Positions 7,705 through 16,508 of a DNA stretch of 64,000 nt are shown here, one piece after another. This stretch comes from Sphaerisporangium fuscum. GTDB lineage: Bacteria; Actinomycetota; Actinomycetes; Streptosporangiales; Streptosporangiaceae. The notes beneath the pieces are model-generated. The model did no database searches. It had not been told where the DNA came from and saw only the letters and a program-made list of their open reading frames with translations. Numbering within the stretch: the first letter of the stretch is position 1; each line of letters opens with the position of its first letter. The DNA is taken from NCBI RefSeq assembly GCF_018531465.1, contig NZ_JAHDTF010000011.1:265668-329667 (forward strand), given 5' to 3'. The position numbers were made by a program, and so were the translations under genes.

Positions 7705-8724
7705 ATGAGCCGCCGAAGGGCCACCATGGCCGACGTCGCACGCCACGCAGGGGTCAGCCTGAAGACCGTCTCCCGCGTGGTCAACCAGGAGCCGCACGTC
7801 CGGCAGGACCTGGTACGGCGCGTCCAGGCGTCGATCACCGAGCTGGGGTTCCGGCGCAACGAGGCCGCCAGCAGGCTCGCCAGGGGCGGCTCCGTCCTGA
7901 CGCTGGGCCTGGTGATCGAGAACATCTCCAACGAGTTCTACTCCCGCCTGGCCAAGGCCGTGGAGACGGCGGCCGCCGCCCACGAGGCCCTGGTGGTGTT
8001 CGGCAGCTACGAGGAGCAGCCCGAGCGCGAGGTCATGCTCGTCGACACGATGTACGGCCGGGGCGTCGACGCCATGGTCATCGTGCCGACCGCCGGGGAC
8101 CACGGCTGGCTCAAGGAGTACATGGCGGGCGGGCTCACCGCCGTGTACGTCGACCGGGTGCCCGAGGGGCTGCCCGACGTCGACGCCGTGCTGCTCGACG
8201 CCGAGGCGGGCGGCCGCATGGCCACCGAGCACCTGCTCGCCTACGGCCACCGGCGCATCGCCCTCATCTCCGACAACGACCCGCTGAGCTCGGTGCACGC
8301 CCGCGCCGAGGGGTACCGGGCGGCGCTGCGCGCGGCCGGCGTCGAGGTGGATCCGGTGCTGTGCGTGACCGGCGTGTTCGAGCCGTGGCGGGTCCAGCAG
8401 GAGGTGCTGCGGCTGCTCGCCCTCCCCGAGCCGCCGACGGCGTTCTTCGTGACCAACAACCGGGCCGCGATCGGGCTGCTGCAGGCCCTGCGCGACCACC
8501 CCGGGCCCGCGCCGGCCTTCGTCGGGTTCGACGACTTCGAGATGGCGGAGGTGTTCAGGCCGGGCGTGACCGTGGTGCGGTACGACATCGCCCGCCTGGC
8601 GGGCGCGGCCGTGGAACTGCTCTTCGCCCGGCTGCGCGACCCCTCCCGCCCGAGCCGCCGGGTGTCGGTCCCGATCGAGCTCGTCGTCCGCGGCTCCGGC
8701 GAGATCCCCCCGCCCACCAGGTGA
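7705..8724 (+). CDS. LacI-family transcriptional regulator
   Basis: The 339-residue repressor has an N-terminal helix-turn-helix (ATMADVARHAGVSLKTVSR, residues 6-24) and hinge helix (NEAASRLARGG). A periplasmic-binding-protein-like effector domain follows to the C-terminus. The ribosome-binding site GAAGGAG is 5 bases before the ATG. It is divergent from the PLP enzyme, and its likely targets are the two palindromes at 6414 and 7212. The inducer is presumably the sugar carried by the CUT1 transporter. Confidence 0.93.
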   Translation: MSRRRATMADVARHAGVSLKTVSRVVNQEPHVRQDLVRRVQASITELGFRRNEAASRLARGGSVLTLGLVIENISNEFYSRLAKAVETAAAAHEALVVFGSYEEQPEREVMLVDTMYGRGVDAMVIVPTAGDHGWLKEYMAGGLTAVYVDRVPEGLPDVDAVLLDAEAGGRMATEHLLAYGHRRIALISDNDPLSSVHARAEGYRAALRAAGVEVDPVLCVTGVFEPWRVQQEVLRLLALPEPPTAFFVTNNRAAIGLLQALRDHPGPAPAFVGFDDFEMAEVFRPGVTVVRYDIARLAGAAVELLFARLRDPSRPSRRVSVPIELVVRGSGEIPPPTR

Positions 8725-8741
8725 CCCTCCGCTCACCAGAC

Positions 8742-8761
8742 CGGTGGCCGCGGCGCCACCG
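8742..8761 (+). terminator. Possible hairpin terminator after lacI
   Basis: CGGTGGC, a 6-base loop and GCCACCG form a 7-bp stem 18 bases after the lacI stop. No U-tract follows, which is usual in high-GC actinomycetes. Confidence 0.35.
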
Positions 8762-8913
8762 CCGCGCGCGGGACGGGGCCTGAGAAGGGCCCGTCATCGC
8801 GGTGTGGCCGTTTGTCGGTGGCCGCCGCTAACGTTCCGCGCAATCACGTCGGCGAGATCTTCGAAACGCCTCGTGGAATCGATGAACCATGTCCGGTGAA
8901 AGGTGGGGGACAG

Positions 8914-9780
8914 GTGGGTTGGCTGTCGGTGGGCGAGGGGTATGAAGTCGCCCTCTTGGAGGGCCGGGTGGCCGCGCGGGCGACGTCCGGCCGCGCGGCG
9001 GGGCGGCCGTTGAAGTCGCTGCCGAAGGCGTTGCGCGACCATCCCGAGGTCGATCGGCTGCGCCGCTTCGCCGAGTGGCTCGACCGGCACGCCGCCGCCT
9101 GCGTCGCGCAGGTCGACGCCTGGATGGTGTCGTCGCTGCCGGTGCCCACCGTGCTGCTGGCCCGGGTGTGGCCCGACGAGGCCTGGCGGTCGGCGCTGCG
9201 CGACATGGTCGTCGTCGGCGACGATCCCGACGAGGCCGGCTTCCTGCGCGACGCCACCGACGAGGGCGAGCTGCGCGTGGTGAACCTCGACGGCGAGACC
9301 GTCCGGCTGTCGCCGGTGACGGTGACGCTGCCACACCCGGTGCTGCTGCCCGACCTCGACGACCTGCGCGAGTTCGCCGCCGAGCTGGGTGTGACGCAGA
9401 AGGTCGAGCAGATCCACCGGGCCGTGTGGCGCGGACCCGGCGACCTGCCCGCGAATGCCACCGAGGTCACCGAGTTCTCCGGCGGCAGGTTCGGCTCCCG
9501 CTTCGGCCTGGCGGCCCGCGCGACGTCCCTCGGCTACCGCGTGTCAGGAGGTTACGCCACCTGCCGCGTGCGCGACGCCGGCCGCACCGTCGAGGGGGCG
9601 GTGTGGATCGGTGAGCCCTACTGGGACGAGGGGGTGGCGACCGGCGCCCTCACCTGGCACGACGCCGGCGGCCGGTCGCTGCCGCTCAGCGAGGTCGGGC
9701 CGGTGGCCTGGTCGGAGGGCATGCGCATGGCCGCCGCGCTGTACGCGGGCCGCGACATCGAGAAGGGGGAGGACGCGTGA
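8914..9780 (+). CDS. DUF4132 domain protein, first gene of the MoxR-vWA operon
   Basis: The 288-residue soluble protein starts at GTG 8914, with GGTGGGGGA a few bases upstream; the open frame extends further 5' but without a ribosome-binding site. The HPVLLPDLDDL segment followed by the Q-rich KVEQIHRAVW helix is the DUF4132 signature (also in E. coli YehI/MolR-type proteins). The C-terminal part is rich in Trp and Gly (GGYATCRVRD, GAVWIGEPYW). The molecular function of DUF4132 is not known. The stop overlaps the next start by 4 bases (GTGA), so it is cotranscribed with the 1696-residue scaffold, the MoxR ATPase and the vWA protein. Confidence 0.75.
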   Translation: MGWLSVGEGYEVALLEGRVAARATSGRAAGRPLKSLPKALRDHPEVDRLRRFAEWLDRHAAACVAQVDAWMVSSLPVPTVLLARVWPDEAWRSALRDMVVVGDDPDEAGFLRDATDEGELRVVNLDGETVRLSPVTVTLPHPVLLPDLDDLREFAAELGVTQKVEQIHRAVWRGPGDLPANATEVTEFSGGRFGSRFGLAARATSLGYRVSGGYATCRVRDAGRTVEGAVWIGEPYWDEGVATGALTWHDAGGRSLPLSEVGPVAWSEGMRMAAALYAGRDIEKGEDA

Positions 9781-12700
9781 GCGGGGCGACGTCACAGGAG
9801 CGGGCGCAGCGGCCCCACGCCGCGACGGTGCCGCCGGAGGCCGGGGCCGCGGCCACGGGTCTGGCGGCCGAGGCCGAGGAGCTGTTGAAGGCCGGGGCGG
9901 TGCTGCCGCCGGGAGCCGAGGGCGGAGATCGCGCGGTTCCCCTGACGGCCCGCGCCTACCGGCATCCGGGCCTCGACGGACGCGTGGTGGTGCGCCTGGT
10001 CGCGGACGAGCTCGGCGCCGCCGAAGACCTCGCGGCGGGATTCCTCGGCCTGGAGCCCCAGGGCGAGCCGGTCGTCGTGGGGCTGGGCGCGCGCCGCTCG
10101 CTCGGGTTCCCCGAGTGGGTGCTGGTGCACCACCCCGGCGACGGCCACCACGCGCTGGCGGTGGTGCCCGAGCTGGAGCGGGCGGCCCGGCAGGCCAAGA
10201 CCAAGCCCAAGGCGGCGCTGGAGGCCTACCAGGCGCTCGCCGCCCGGCTCGCGGCGGCCGTCCCCCACTTCCTGCCCACCTTCTACGAGCAGGCCGGGCG
10301 CGTGTTCCTCACCGTCGAGAACGCCACCTACGCCGCGCAGATGTTCTCGGCCGCGCGCAGGGCCGAGACCGAGCACGGGCTCGCCGTCGACGACGACCGG
10401 CTCGACGCGGTGTTCCTGGAGTTCGCGCTGGCCGGCGCCCTGCCGGTGAAGGTCCTGTCGGCGTACGCCAAGGAGCTGGCCGCCCGCACGGGCGCCGAGG
10501 AGGCCCTGCGGCGCTACGTCCGGCTGTGCCTACGGCGCTCGGCGGGCGGGCTGCCGCCGTCGGCCCAGATGGCCACCGACCTGCGCAGACTCGCCCGGGC
10601 GGCCGGAGCCGACGCCGACGCCGTCGAGGAGGCCCACCTCGACGAGCTGCTCGGCCTGCCGGCCACCCTGCGCGCCCCCGCGGCCTGGTGGAAGGCCCAC
10701 ACACCGGCCGTCGTCCGGCTGGCCCACCGCGACCCCGCCGTGCGGGGCAGGCTGCTCGACATCATGCCGCGCTTCTCCGGCAAGGAGTTCCCCGGCGTGT
10801 GGCTCGATCTTCTCGGGGCGTGCGGCGCCCTGGCGGGGCTGGGCGGCGAGGCGGCGGAGGAGGAGCGGCCCGCCGACGGCACCTCCGGGTGGCTCGAGCG
10901 CTTCCTGACGGCCCGCGATTCGGCGCCGGGCGTTCCTCCGGCCCTGCCCGCCCTGTACTCCCTGGTCGAACGGCTCGCCGGTCGGTTGCGCGCCGAGCTG
11001 GCCGGGCGGGGCCACGCGCTGACGGTGAAGTACGACGTCGACCTGCTCGACCTGCTGCTGGCGCTCGGCATCCCCGTCGCCGACCCGGGCGAGCGCACCT
11101 TCCTGTGGCTGGAAGAGTGGGCCGAGGGCGAGGAACGCCGTGACCTGCTGGCCCTCGCCGCCGACCCGCGGTTCCGGCCCGCCTTCCACAGGGCGGCCTA
11201 CCGCTTCAGCGACGACACCGACGGTCATCGTGCCCTCCGCCACCTCGCCGCATCGCCCGGCGGGCGGCCGATGCTGGCCGAATGGGTCCGCGAGGTGGCC
11301 CGCGCGTCGTCCGCGGCCGGCCTGCCCGGCCTGCCCGGGGCCCTGCGGCGGCTGGGGTGGCTGCCCGGGGAGGCGCTGGTCCTCGCCGAGGACGCCGTGC
11401 GCGACGCCGCCAGGGCCGACCTGGCGCCGGTGCTCGCCCGCACGCTCAGGGCCGGCCTGTTCGACGAGCTCGGCTGGCCCGACTGGGAGGACGCCGCCGC
11501 CACCCTCATCGCCGGGAAGGACGTCGACGACCTCGTCGTCGCCGACGCCTGGCCCTACCTCATCGTCGCCGGCCCCGCACAGGCCAGGGTGATCGGCCCC
11601 GAGGGCGTCGTCCTCACCCACGACCTGCGCATCCCCGCCGACGACGCCTGGGGCGATCCGAGCTTCCACTACGTCGACGGCGAGCTGCTGGTCTACTGGA
11701 GGTCCAGCCGGCGCGACGGCGGGCTGCTCGGCTACTGGCACACCTCCGCCGACCGGCCGCAGCCGCTGGAGGGCGCCCCACGCGGCACCCGCATGGGCTG
11801 GTACCGCGCCAACGAGCCCGCCACCCTGCCGCTGCCCGGCGGTGGGCGCACCACCGGCACCGGGGTCCTGCACCCCGGCGACACCGCGATCCCCGACGAG
11901 CGACCGCTCGTGAGCGACGGCGTCACCTCCTGGCTGTGGAGCTGGGACGGCCACGGCGGCGCCGCCCCCGGATGGTACGAATACGACCCGGCCGGCGGCG
12001 CACTCGGCCGCAGGAGCGAGCCGGCCTTCCTGGCCGAAGCGCTGCGCGACGTCCCCGCCGGCAGCGACTTCCACTCCGGCTGGATGCTCCCGGCCCCTAC
12101 GGCGGAGGCCACCCCCGCCGCCGTCCCGGCGAACGGCCTGCTCGGCTGGCGTGTCGTCCGGCTGCCCGACGGATCCCTGCGCGGTGAGGACCTCGCCGGG
12201 CGGGTGATGACCCTGGGGAACGACACGGCGCCTCCCGTGCACGCTCTCACCTTCCCCGGCGACGACCGGCCCCGGGCGGTGCTGCACGGCTCCTACCGCG
12301 TTCACCTGGCCGACACCGACGGCGTGGTCACCTCCGAGGCCCGCACCGACGACACGCCCGGGACGTTCGCCGCCGGCACGCTGATCCTGCCGCCCCTGCG
12401 CTTCTGGCACTTCCTGCGCCCCCGTGACCCGCGCGGATCGGCGGCCCTGCGCCACGTCGGTCACGACACCGCCGCCGCTCTCCTCAAGGCCGCCGCCGAC
12501 GCCCCCGGCGACGAGGCGCTGCACGCCCAGGTGCGGGCCCTGTTCCCCGAGGTCGGCGACGAGGCGCTGGTGGCCGGCATCGCCGGGGTGGCGCGGCTCG
12601 CCGCTGGACAGCGGGCGGCGCTCGACGCCGTCGCGGTCCGGCTGGCCGAAGCCCTCACCGGCGAGCACCACCACGACCAGGCCGGGCCCGCCGACCGCAC

Positions 12701-14867
12701 CCTCGCCGAGGCCCTCGACGGCCTCGTCGGCGGCTACTCCCGGTACGGCGGTGACACCGACGGCGCGTTCCGCCAGCTGCAGACCCTGCGCCGGGCGGCC
12801 GCCGGTCCGGCGGGCGGCCCCGGAGAGGAGCCGGTCGCGGACGCGGCCGGTCAGCCCCGCACGGCGGCCGCGGACGGCATGACCTCCGGGAGCGCCGCCG
12901 GGGGTGCGGTGGGCGCCGCGGATGGGGTGGCCTCGGGGGGTGCCGCCGGCACTGCGGGCGGAGCCGCCGGCCTGCACCTCGACGGGCCCCCGCTGCCGAA
13001 CTCGACGGTCGACTGGGCGTCCCTGCTCGACCAGTGCGCGGCCCTGGCCTTCCGGGCGGCCTCGGAGTTCACCGAACCGCCTCACCGGCAGGCCCTGGCC
13101 GAGATCCTGGGACTGATCGACACGCTGGGTCTCGCGGACGCCGAGCCCGCCCGCTGGCGCCGGTTCCTCCTCCACCTCGACGTGCGCCACCTCGATCCCC
13201 GGAGGGCCGCCCACCGCACACCGGCGTGGCGAGGCGTGCTCCCCCTGGACGACGGCGCGTTCATCGCCTTCGTCGACACCTGGGCGAGCGACAACGGCGG
13301 CAGCGACTTCGCCGCGCTCTTCCACGACCCGGCCGGGCGCTTCGAGGTCCCGCAGCCGTACGTCGTCCGGTCGTCGTCCCCCGTGGGAGAGGGCCGCGAG
13401 GCGGGCTGGCTGTCGGCGTCCCTCGGCGAGCTGGCCGCGCGCGGCCCCGCCCCGTGGCGGCCGGAGGCGGCGGAGGAGTTCGCCCGCCTGACCGGCGTCT
13501 CGGCGACCCTCGCCCGGCTCGTCACCGCGGGCCTGCCGAACATCGGCGGCTACGAGCAGAACTTCCTGCCCAAGGCGGCACGCGCCACCCTGGGGCTGAA
13601 GGTCGCCGAAGCGGCGATCGCCAAGGACGAGCTGCGGCAGCTCGACGTCGGCCTGCGGCGCGCGCTCGTCGCCGCGCTCCTCCCCGCCGACCCGGCCCGG
13701 CTGTGGACCGACGGGCCGGACGTCGCGGCCGCCGCCACGTTGTGGAACGACAAGGTCGGGCGCCGGGTCGCCGTACCCGAATGGCTGCGCGCCGAGGCCG
13801 CGTCCGCCGTCAAACCCGGCTGGGTGCCGTCCCGGGCGCTGCCCGCGCTGCTCGACCCGCAGAGCGACCCCGAGCTCGGCACCGACCTGGTGTGGGCGGT
13901 CCGTGGCGACCGCGTCCGTCCCGTCGACGAAGACGCGACCGGATTCACCTCAGGCACCCTGGTAGCGGCCGTCGCGATGGCCGCCTGGCTCGCCCACCGG
14001 CTTCCCGCCGGGCACGCCCTGCGTTCGGCGCTGCCGGTCGCGCTCGCCACCATCAGGCGGCGGCTCGACAACCCCGGCCTGATGCTCGACCTCGGCCCCT
14101 ACGTCAGCCTTTCCGAATTCCGCAAGGTGGCCGGAGCGCCCACCGAGGTCGGCGAGGGCTTCGAGCGCTACGGCGCCGTCATCATGGCCACCTACGACGA
14201 CCGGCCGGCACCCGGCGTCCGCACGGCCCTGCTCGACGCCGCAGGTCACGACCCCTACCTGCCCGCGCTGCGGGCCGTCCACGGAACCGACGAGCCGTTC
14301 CCGGCCGAGCTCGCGCTGCGCGTGGCGCGCGACGCGCGGTTCGAGGCCCTGCTGGCCGACCCCGGAGCCCCGCTCGCCGGGCGGCGCGACGCCGACGGCA
14401 CCTGGTGGCCGCAGGACCCCACCCGCTCGGTTCCCGAGCTCGTGGGCGAGGCGGCCAAGGAGCACGGCCTCGGCGAGGACGCGGCCGCGCTCTACCTGAC
14501 GCTGCTGGCGATGCCCGATCCGACCGACCGCGCCGTCGCCCGGTGGACGGGCTGGAGACCGGCCCGGCTCAAGGCCGCCCGCGCCGAGCTGGCCGCCACC
14601 GACCTGGTCGTCCAGGCCGCCCGCACCCGGGCCGGACGCTCGCTGTTCCTCCCGGGCGGCTGGGTCGACCTCAAGGCGCCACGGCTGCCGCTGGAGCAGT
14701 GGAAGCTTCCCCTGTTCGACCTCGTCGCCGGACAGTCGGCGCCCCTGGGCGTGATCCTGCCCGCCGAGCCCGCCGCCGCGCTGTACCACAGGGCGTGGCA
14801 ACGGGTCCGCGACGGCGACGGCCCGCGCTTCGAGGAGCTGAGAACGAAACGCCCCCGGCGCCGCTGA
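9777..14867 (+). CDS. Giant 1696-aa scaffold protein of a MoxR-vWA system (predicted central beta-propeller)
   Basis: The protein is cytoplasmic: no signal peptide or membrane segment. The first ~580 residues are helical-repeat-like, rich in Leu, Ala and Arg. Residues about 590-880 change to beta-rich, Trp/Gly/Asp-rich sequence with repeated blade-like segments (FHYVDGELLVYWRSS, GYWHTS, WLWSWDGHGG), which I read as a beta-propeller. Residues about 1000-1065 are an Ala/Gly low-complexity linker. The last 600 residues are helical and end with a winged-helix-like segment (DRAVARWTGWRPARLKAARAEL). Large beta-propeller proteins accompany MoxR and vWA partners in the ternary conflict systems described by the Aravind group; the match is by architecture and context, not by search. 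The GTG start overlaps the upstream stop. Confidence 0.75.
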   Translation: MSGATSQERAQRPHAATVPPEAGAAATGLAAEAEELLKAGAVLPPGAEGGDRAVPLTARAYRHPGLDGRVVVRLVADELGAAEDLAAGFLGLEPQGEPVVVGLGARRSLGFPEWVLVHHPGDGHHALAVVPELERAARQAKTKPKAALEAYQALAARLAAAVPHFLPTFYEQAGRVFLTVENATYAAQMFSAARRAETEHGLAVDDDRLDAVFLEFALAGALPVKVLSAYAKELAARTGAEEALRRYVRLCLRRSAGGLPPSAQMATDLRRLARAAGADADAVEEAHLDELLGLPATLRAPAAWWKAHTPAVVRLAHRDPAVRGRLLDIMPRFSGKEFPGVWLDLLGACGALAGLGGEAAEEERPADGTSGWLERFLTARDSAPGVPPALPALYSLVERLAGRLRAELAGRGHALTVKYDVDLLDLLLALGIPVADPGERTFLWLEEWAEGEERRDLLALAADPRFRPAFHRAAYRFSDDTDGHRALRHLAASPGGRPMLAEWVREVARASSAAGLPGLPGALRRLGWLPGEALVLAEDAVRDAARADLAPVLARTLRAGLFDELGWPDWEDAAATLIAGKDVDDLVVADAWPYLIVAGPAQARVIGPEGVVLTHDLRIPADDAWGDPSFHYVDGELLVYWRSSRRDGGLLGYWHTSADRPQPLEGAPRGTRMGWYRANEPATLPLPGGGRTTGTGVLHPGDTAIPDERPLVSDGVTSWLWSWDGHGGAAPGWYEYDPAGGALGRRSEPAFLAEALRDVPAGSDFHSGWMLPAPTAEATPAAVPANGLLGWRVVRLPDGSLRGEDLAGRVMTLGNDTAPPVHALTFPGDDRPRAVLHGSYRVHLADTDGVVTSEARTDDTPGTFAAGTLILPPLRFWHFLRPRDPRGSAALRHVGHDTAAALLKAAADAPGDEALHAQVRALFPEVGDEALVAGIAGVARLAAGQRAALDAVAVRLAEALTGEHHHDQAGPADRTLAEALDGLVGGYSRYGGDTDGAFRQLQTLRRAAAGPAGGPGEEPVADAAGQPRTAAADGMTSGSAAGGAVGAADGVASGGAAGTAGGAAGLHLDGPPLPNSTVDWASLLDQCAALAFRAASEFTEPPHRQALAEILGLIDTLGLADAEPARWRRFLLHLDVRHLDPRRAAHRTPAWRGVLPLDDGAFIAFVDTWASDNGGSDFAALFHDPAGRFEVPQPYVVRSSSPVGEGREAGWLSASLGELAARGPAPWRPEAAEEFARLTGVSATLARLVTAGLPNIGGYEQNFLPKAARATLGLKVAEAAIAKDELRQLDVGLRRALVAALLPADPARLWTDGPDVAAAATLWNDKVGRRVAVPEWLRAEAASAVKPGWVPSRALPALLDPQSDPELGTDLVWAVRGDRVRPVDEDATGFTSGTLVAAVAMAAWLAHRLPAGHALRSALPVALATIRRRLDNPGLMLDLGPYVSLSEFRKVAGAPTEVGEGFERYGAVIMATYDDRPAPGVRTALLDAAGHDPYLPALRAVHGTDEPFPAELALRVARDARFEALLADPGAPLAGRRDADGTWWPQDPTRSVPELVGEAAKEHGLGEDAAALYLTLLAMPDPTDRAVARWTGWRPARLKAARAELAATDLVVQAARTRAGRSLFLPGGWVDLKAPRLPLEQWKLPLFDLVAGQSAPLGVILPAEPAAALYHRAWQRVRDGDGPRFEELRTKRPRRR

Positions 14868-14916
14868 TCCGCCTCTCCTGCCCCACGCCCCCGTCCGCCC
14901 GCCGGGCCGCCCGGAT

Positions 14917-15124
14917 TCCGTCCGGTTCCGGGCGGCGGGTCACCGGCCCCCGCACAGGGCCGTCGGTCCGGGGGGCACGGGCCCCCGCACAGGGCCGTCC
15001 GGTTCCGGGGGGCGGGTCACGGGCCCCTACCCAGGGCCGTCCGGGTTCCGTGCGGCTCCGGGCGGCGGGTCACCGGCCCCCGCCCAGAGCCGTCCGGTTC
15101 CGGGCGGCGGGTCACCGGCCGCTC
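14917..15124. repeat. Intergenic tandem GC-rich repeats (about five imperfect units)
   Basis: Five imperfect units of about 36-52 bases are built on CCGTCCGGTTCCGGGCGGCG, followed by a GTCACCGGCCCC block and a CGCACAGGG or CGCCCAGAG block. They fill much of the 474-base gap between the scaffold and MoxR genes. Degenerate copies continue to about 15250. No open frame with a start signal was found. The unit is not CRISPR-like, because there are no unique spacers of constant length. Confidence 0.7.
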
Positions 15125-15341
15125 AGCGGCCCCGCGCCCATGGCCACCCGGGTTCCCGGAGGTCCCGGCGCGGCAGGGCCACCGTCCGCTCGACCCGGCG
15201 CTGTGCAGGGCCGTCCGGTGCGTCCGGCTTCGGGCGGCGGACGGCCACGGTGCGGGACGCCCGGCCTGCCGGTACGGGACACGACCGAACCGGCGGGCCG
15301 GCGGTGCGACCGACAACTCCGATCACCACGAGGTTTACACG

Positions 15342-16508
15342 ATGACTTTGACCGAGCATTCACCGGCACCGCAGGTGCTGTCCGCCGAGGAGCGGTACGC
15401 CACCGAGATCGCCTTCCTCGCCGCCCACGACGACGGGCCCCGGCCACCCGGCTGGGTGCTCACCCCCCGCGCGGTGGTCACCTTCATCTGCGGCAGTGAC
15501 GGCGAGGCGCTCCAGCTGCCGAAGAACCGCCGCTCCACTGCCGACGACACGCTGCCCGCCCGGCTGACCGTGCCGGCCAAGTTCGTCGGCGAACGCGCGC
15601 TGGTGGAGCGGTGCGTCGTCACCCTCGCCGGCGAGCGCGGGCTGCTGCTGGTCGGCGAGCCCGGAACGGCCAAGTCGATGCTGTCGGAGCTCCTGGCCGC
15701 CGCGGTCTGCGGCACCAGCGCGCTCACCGTGCAGGGCACCGCCGGCACCACCGAGGACGCGTTCCGGTACGGCTGGAACTACGCGATGCTGCTGGCACAG
15801 GGCCCGAGCCGGCAGGCGCTGGTGGACTCGCCCGTCCTCACCGCCATGCGCACCGGACGGGTGGCGCGGGTCGAGGAGATCACCCGCTGCCTCCCCGAGG
15901 TGCAGGACGCCCTGGTGTCGATCCTGTCGGACCGGAGGCTGAGCGTCCCCGAGCTCGCCGGCACCGCCGACGCCCACGTCGCCGCCACGTCCGGGTTCAC
16001 CGTCATCGCCACGGCGAACCTCCGGGACCGGGGCGTGTCGGAGATGTCGGCCGCGCTCAAGCGGCGGTTCAACTTCGAGACCATCGAGCCCATCGCGGAC
16101 GCCGACGCCGAGATGACCCTGGTGCGCCGCCAGGCCACCGCGGTCGTGCAGCGCGCCGGGGCCGCGTTCAAGGTCGACGACGCCGTCCTGGACGCGCTGG
16201 TCACCGTCTTCCGCGACCTGCGTTCGGGCCGGTCGGCGGAGGGCTGGGACGTCGAACGGCCCGGCACCGTCATGTCGACGGCCGAGGCCGTCCAGGTGGC
16301 CGCCTCACTCGGCGTCGCCGCCGCCTACCTCCCGAACGGCGACGTCCTCGACCTGATGCCCGGACACCTCCTCGGGGTCGTCCGCAAGGACGACCCGGCG
16401 GACCACGGCCGGCTGCTCGGGTACTGGGACGGCCCGGTGCGCCGCCGCGCCGAAGACGGCTCGGCGATGTGGCGCCGCCTCTGGGACCTCCGGGAGACCC
16501 TGCGGTGA
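15342..16508 (+). CDS. MoxR-family AAA+ ATPase
   Basis: The 388-residue AAA+ ATPase has the Walker A sequence LLVGEPGTAKS near residue 103 and the Walker B region VARVEEITR near residue 170 (Glu-Glu rather than Asp-Glu). Sensor 1 is TVIATANLRDRG, and the arginine-finger segment is ALKRRFNFE near residue 240. MoxR ATPases act as chaperones that load or remodel vWA partners. The stop overlaps the GTG start of the DUF5682-vWA gene by 4 bases, which supports a functional pair. The gap to the upstream gene is filled by tandem repeats, so this gene may also have its own promoter (AT-richer GGTTTACACGATG just before the start). Confidence 0.92.
   Translation: MTLTEHSPAPQVLSAEERYATEIAFLAAHDDGPRPPGWVLTPRAVVTFICGSDGEALQLPKNRRSTADDTLPARLTVPAKFVGERALVERCVVTLAGERGLLLVGEPGTAKSMLSELLAAAVCGTSALTVQGTAGTTEDAFRYGWNYAMLLAQGPSRQALVDSPVLTAMRTGRVARVEEITRCLPEVQDALVSILSDRRLSVPELAGTADAHVAATSGFTVIATANLRDRGVSEMSAALKRRFNFETIEPIADADAEMTLVRRQATAVVQRAGAAFKVDDAVLDALVTVFRDLRSGRSAEGWDVERPGTVMSTAEAVQVAASLGVAAAYLPNGDVLDLMPGHLLGVVRKDDPADHGRLLGYWDGPVRRRAEDGSAMWRRLWDLRETLR

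Noticed and set aside
10530..13325. 931-codon minus-strand frame opposite the giant scaffold gene
   Set aside because: Low-complexity Gly/Val/Arg/Gln composition, no start signal, fully covered by a convincing plus-strand gene in an operon with 4-base overlaps.
14917..15124. Possible CRISPR array
   Set aside because: Units are of variable length and contiguous, with no unique spacers and no cas genes in the window.
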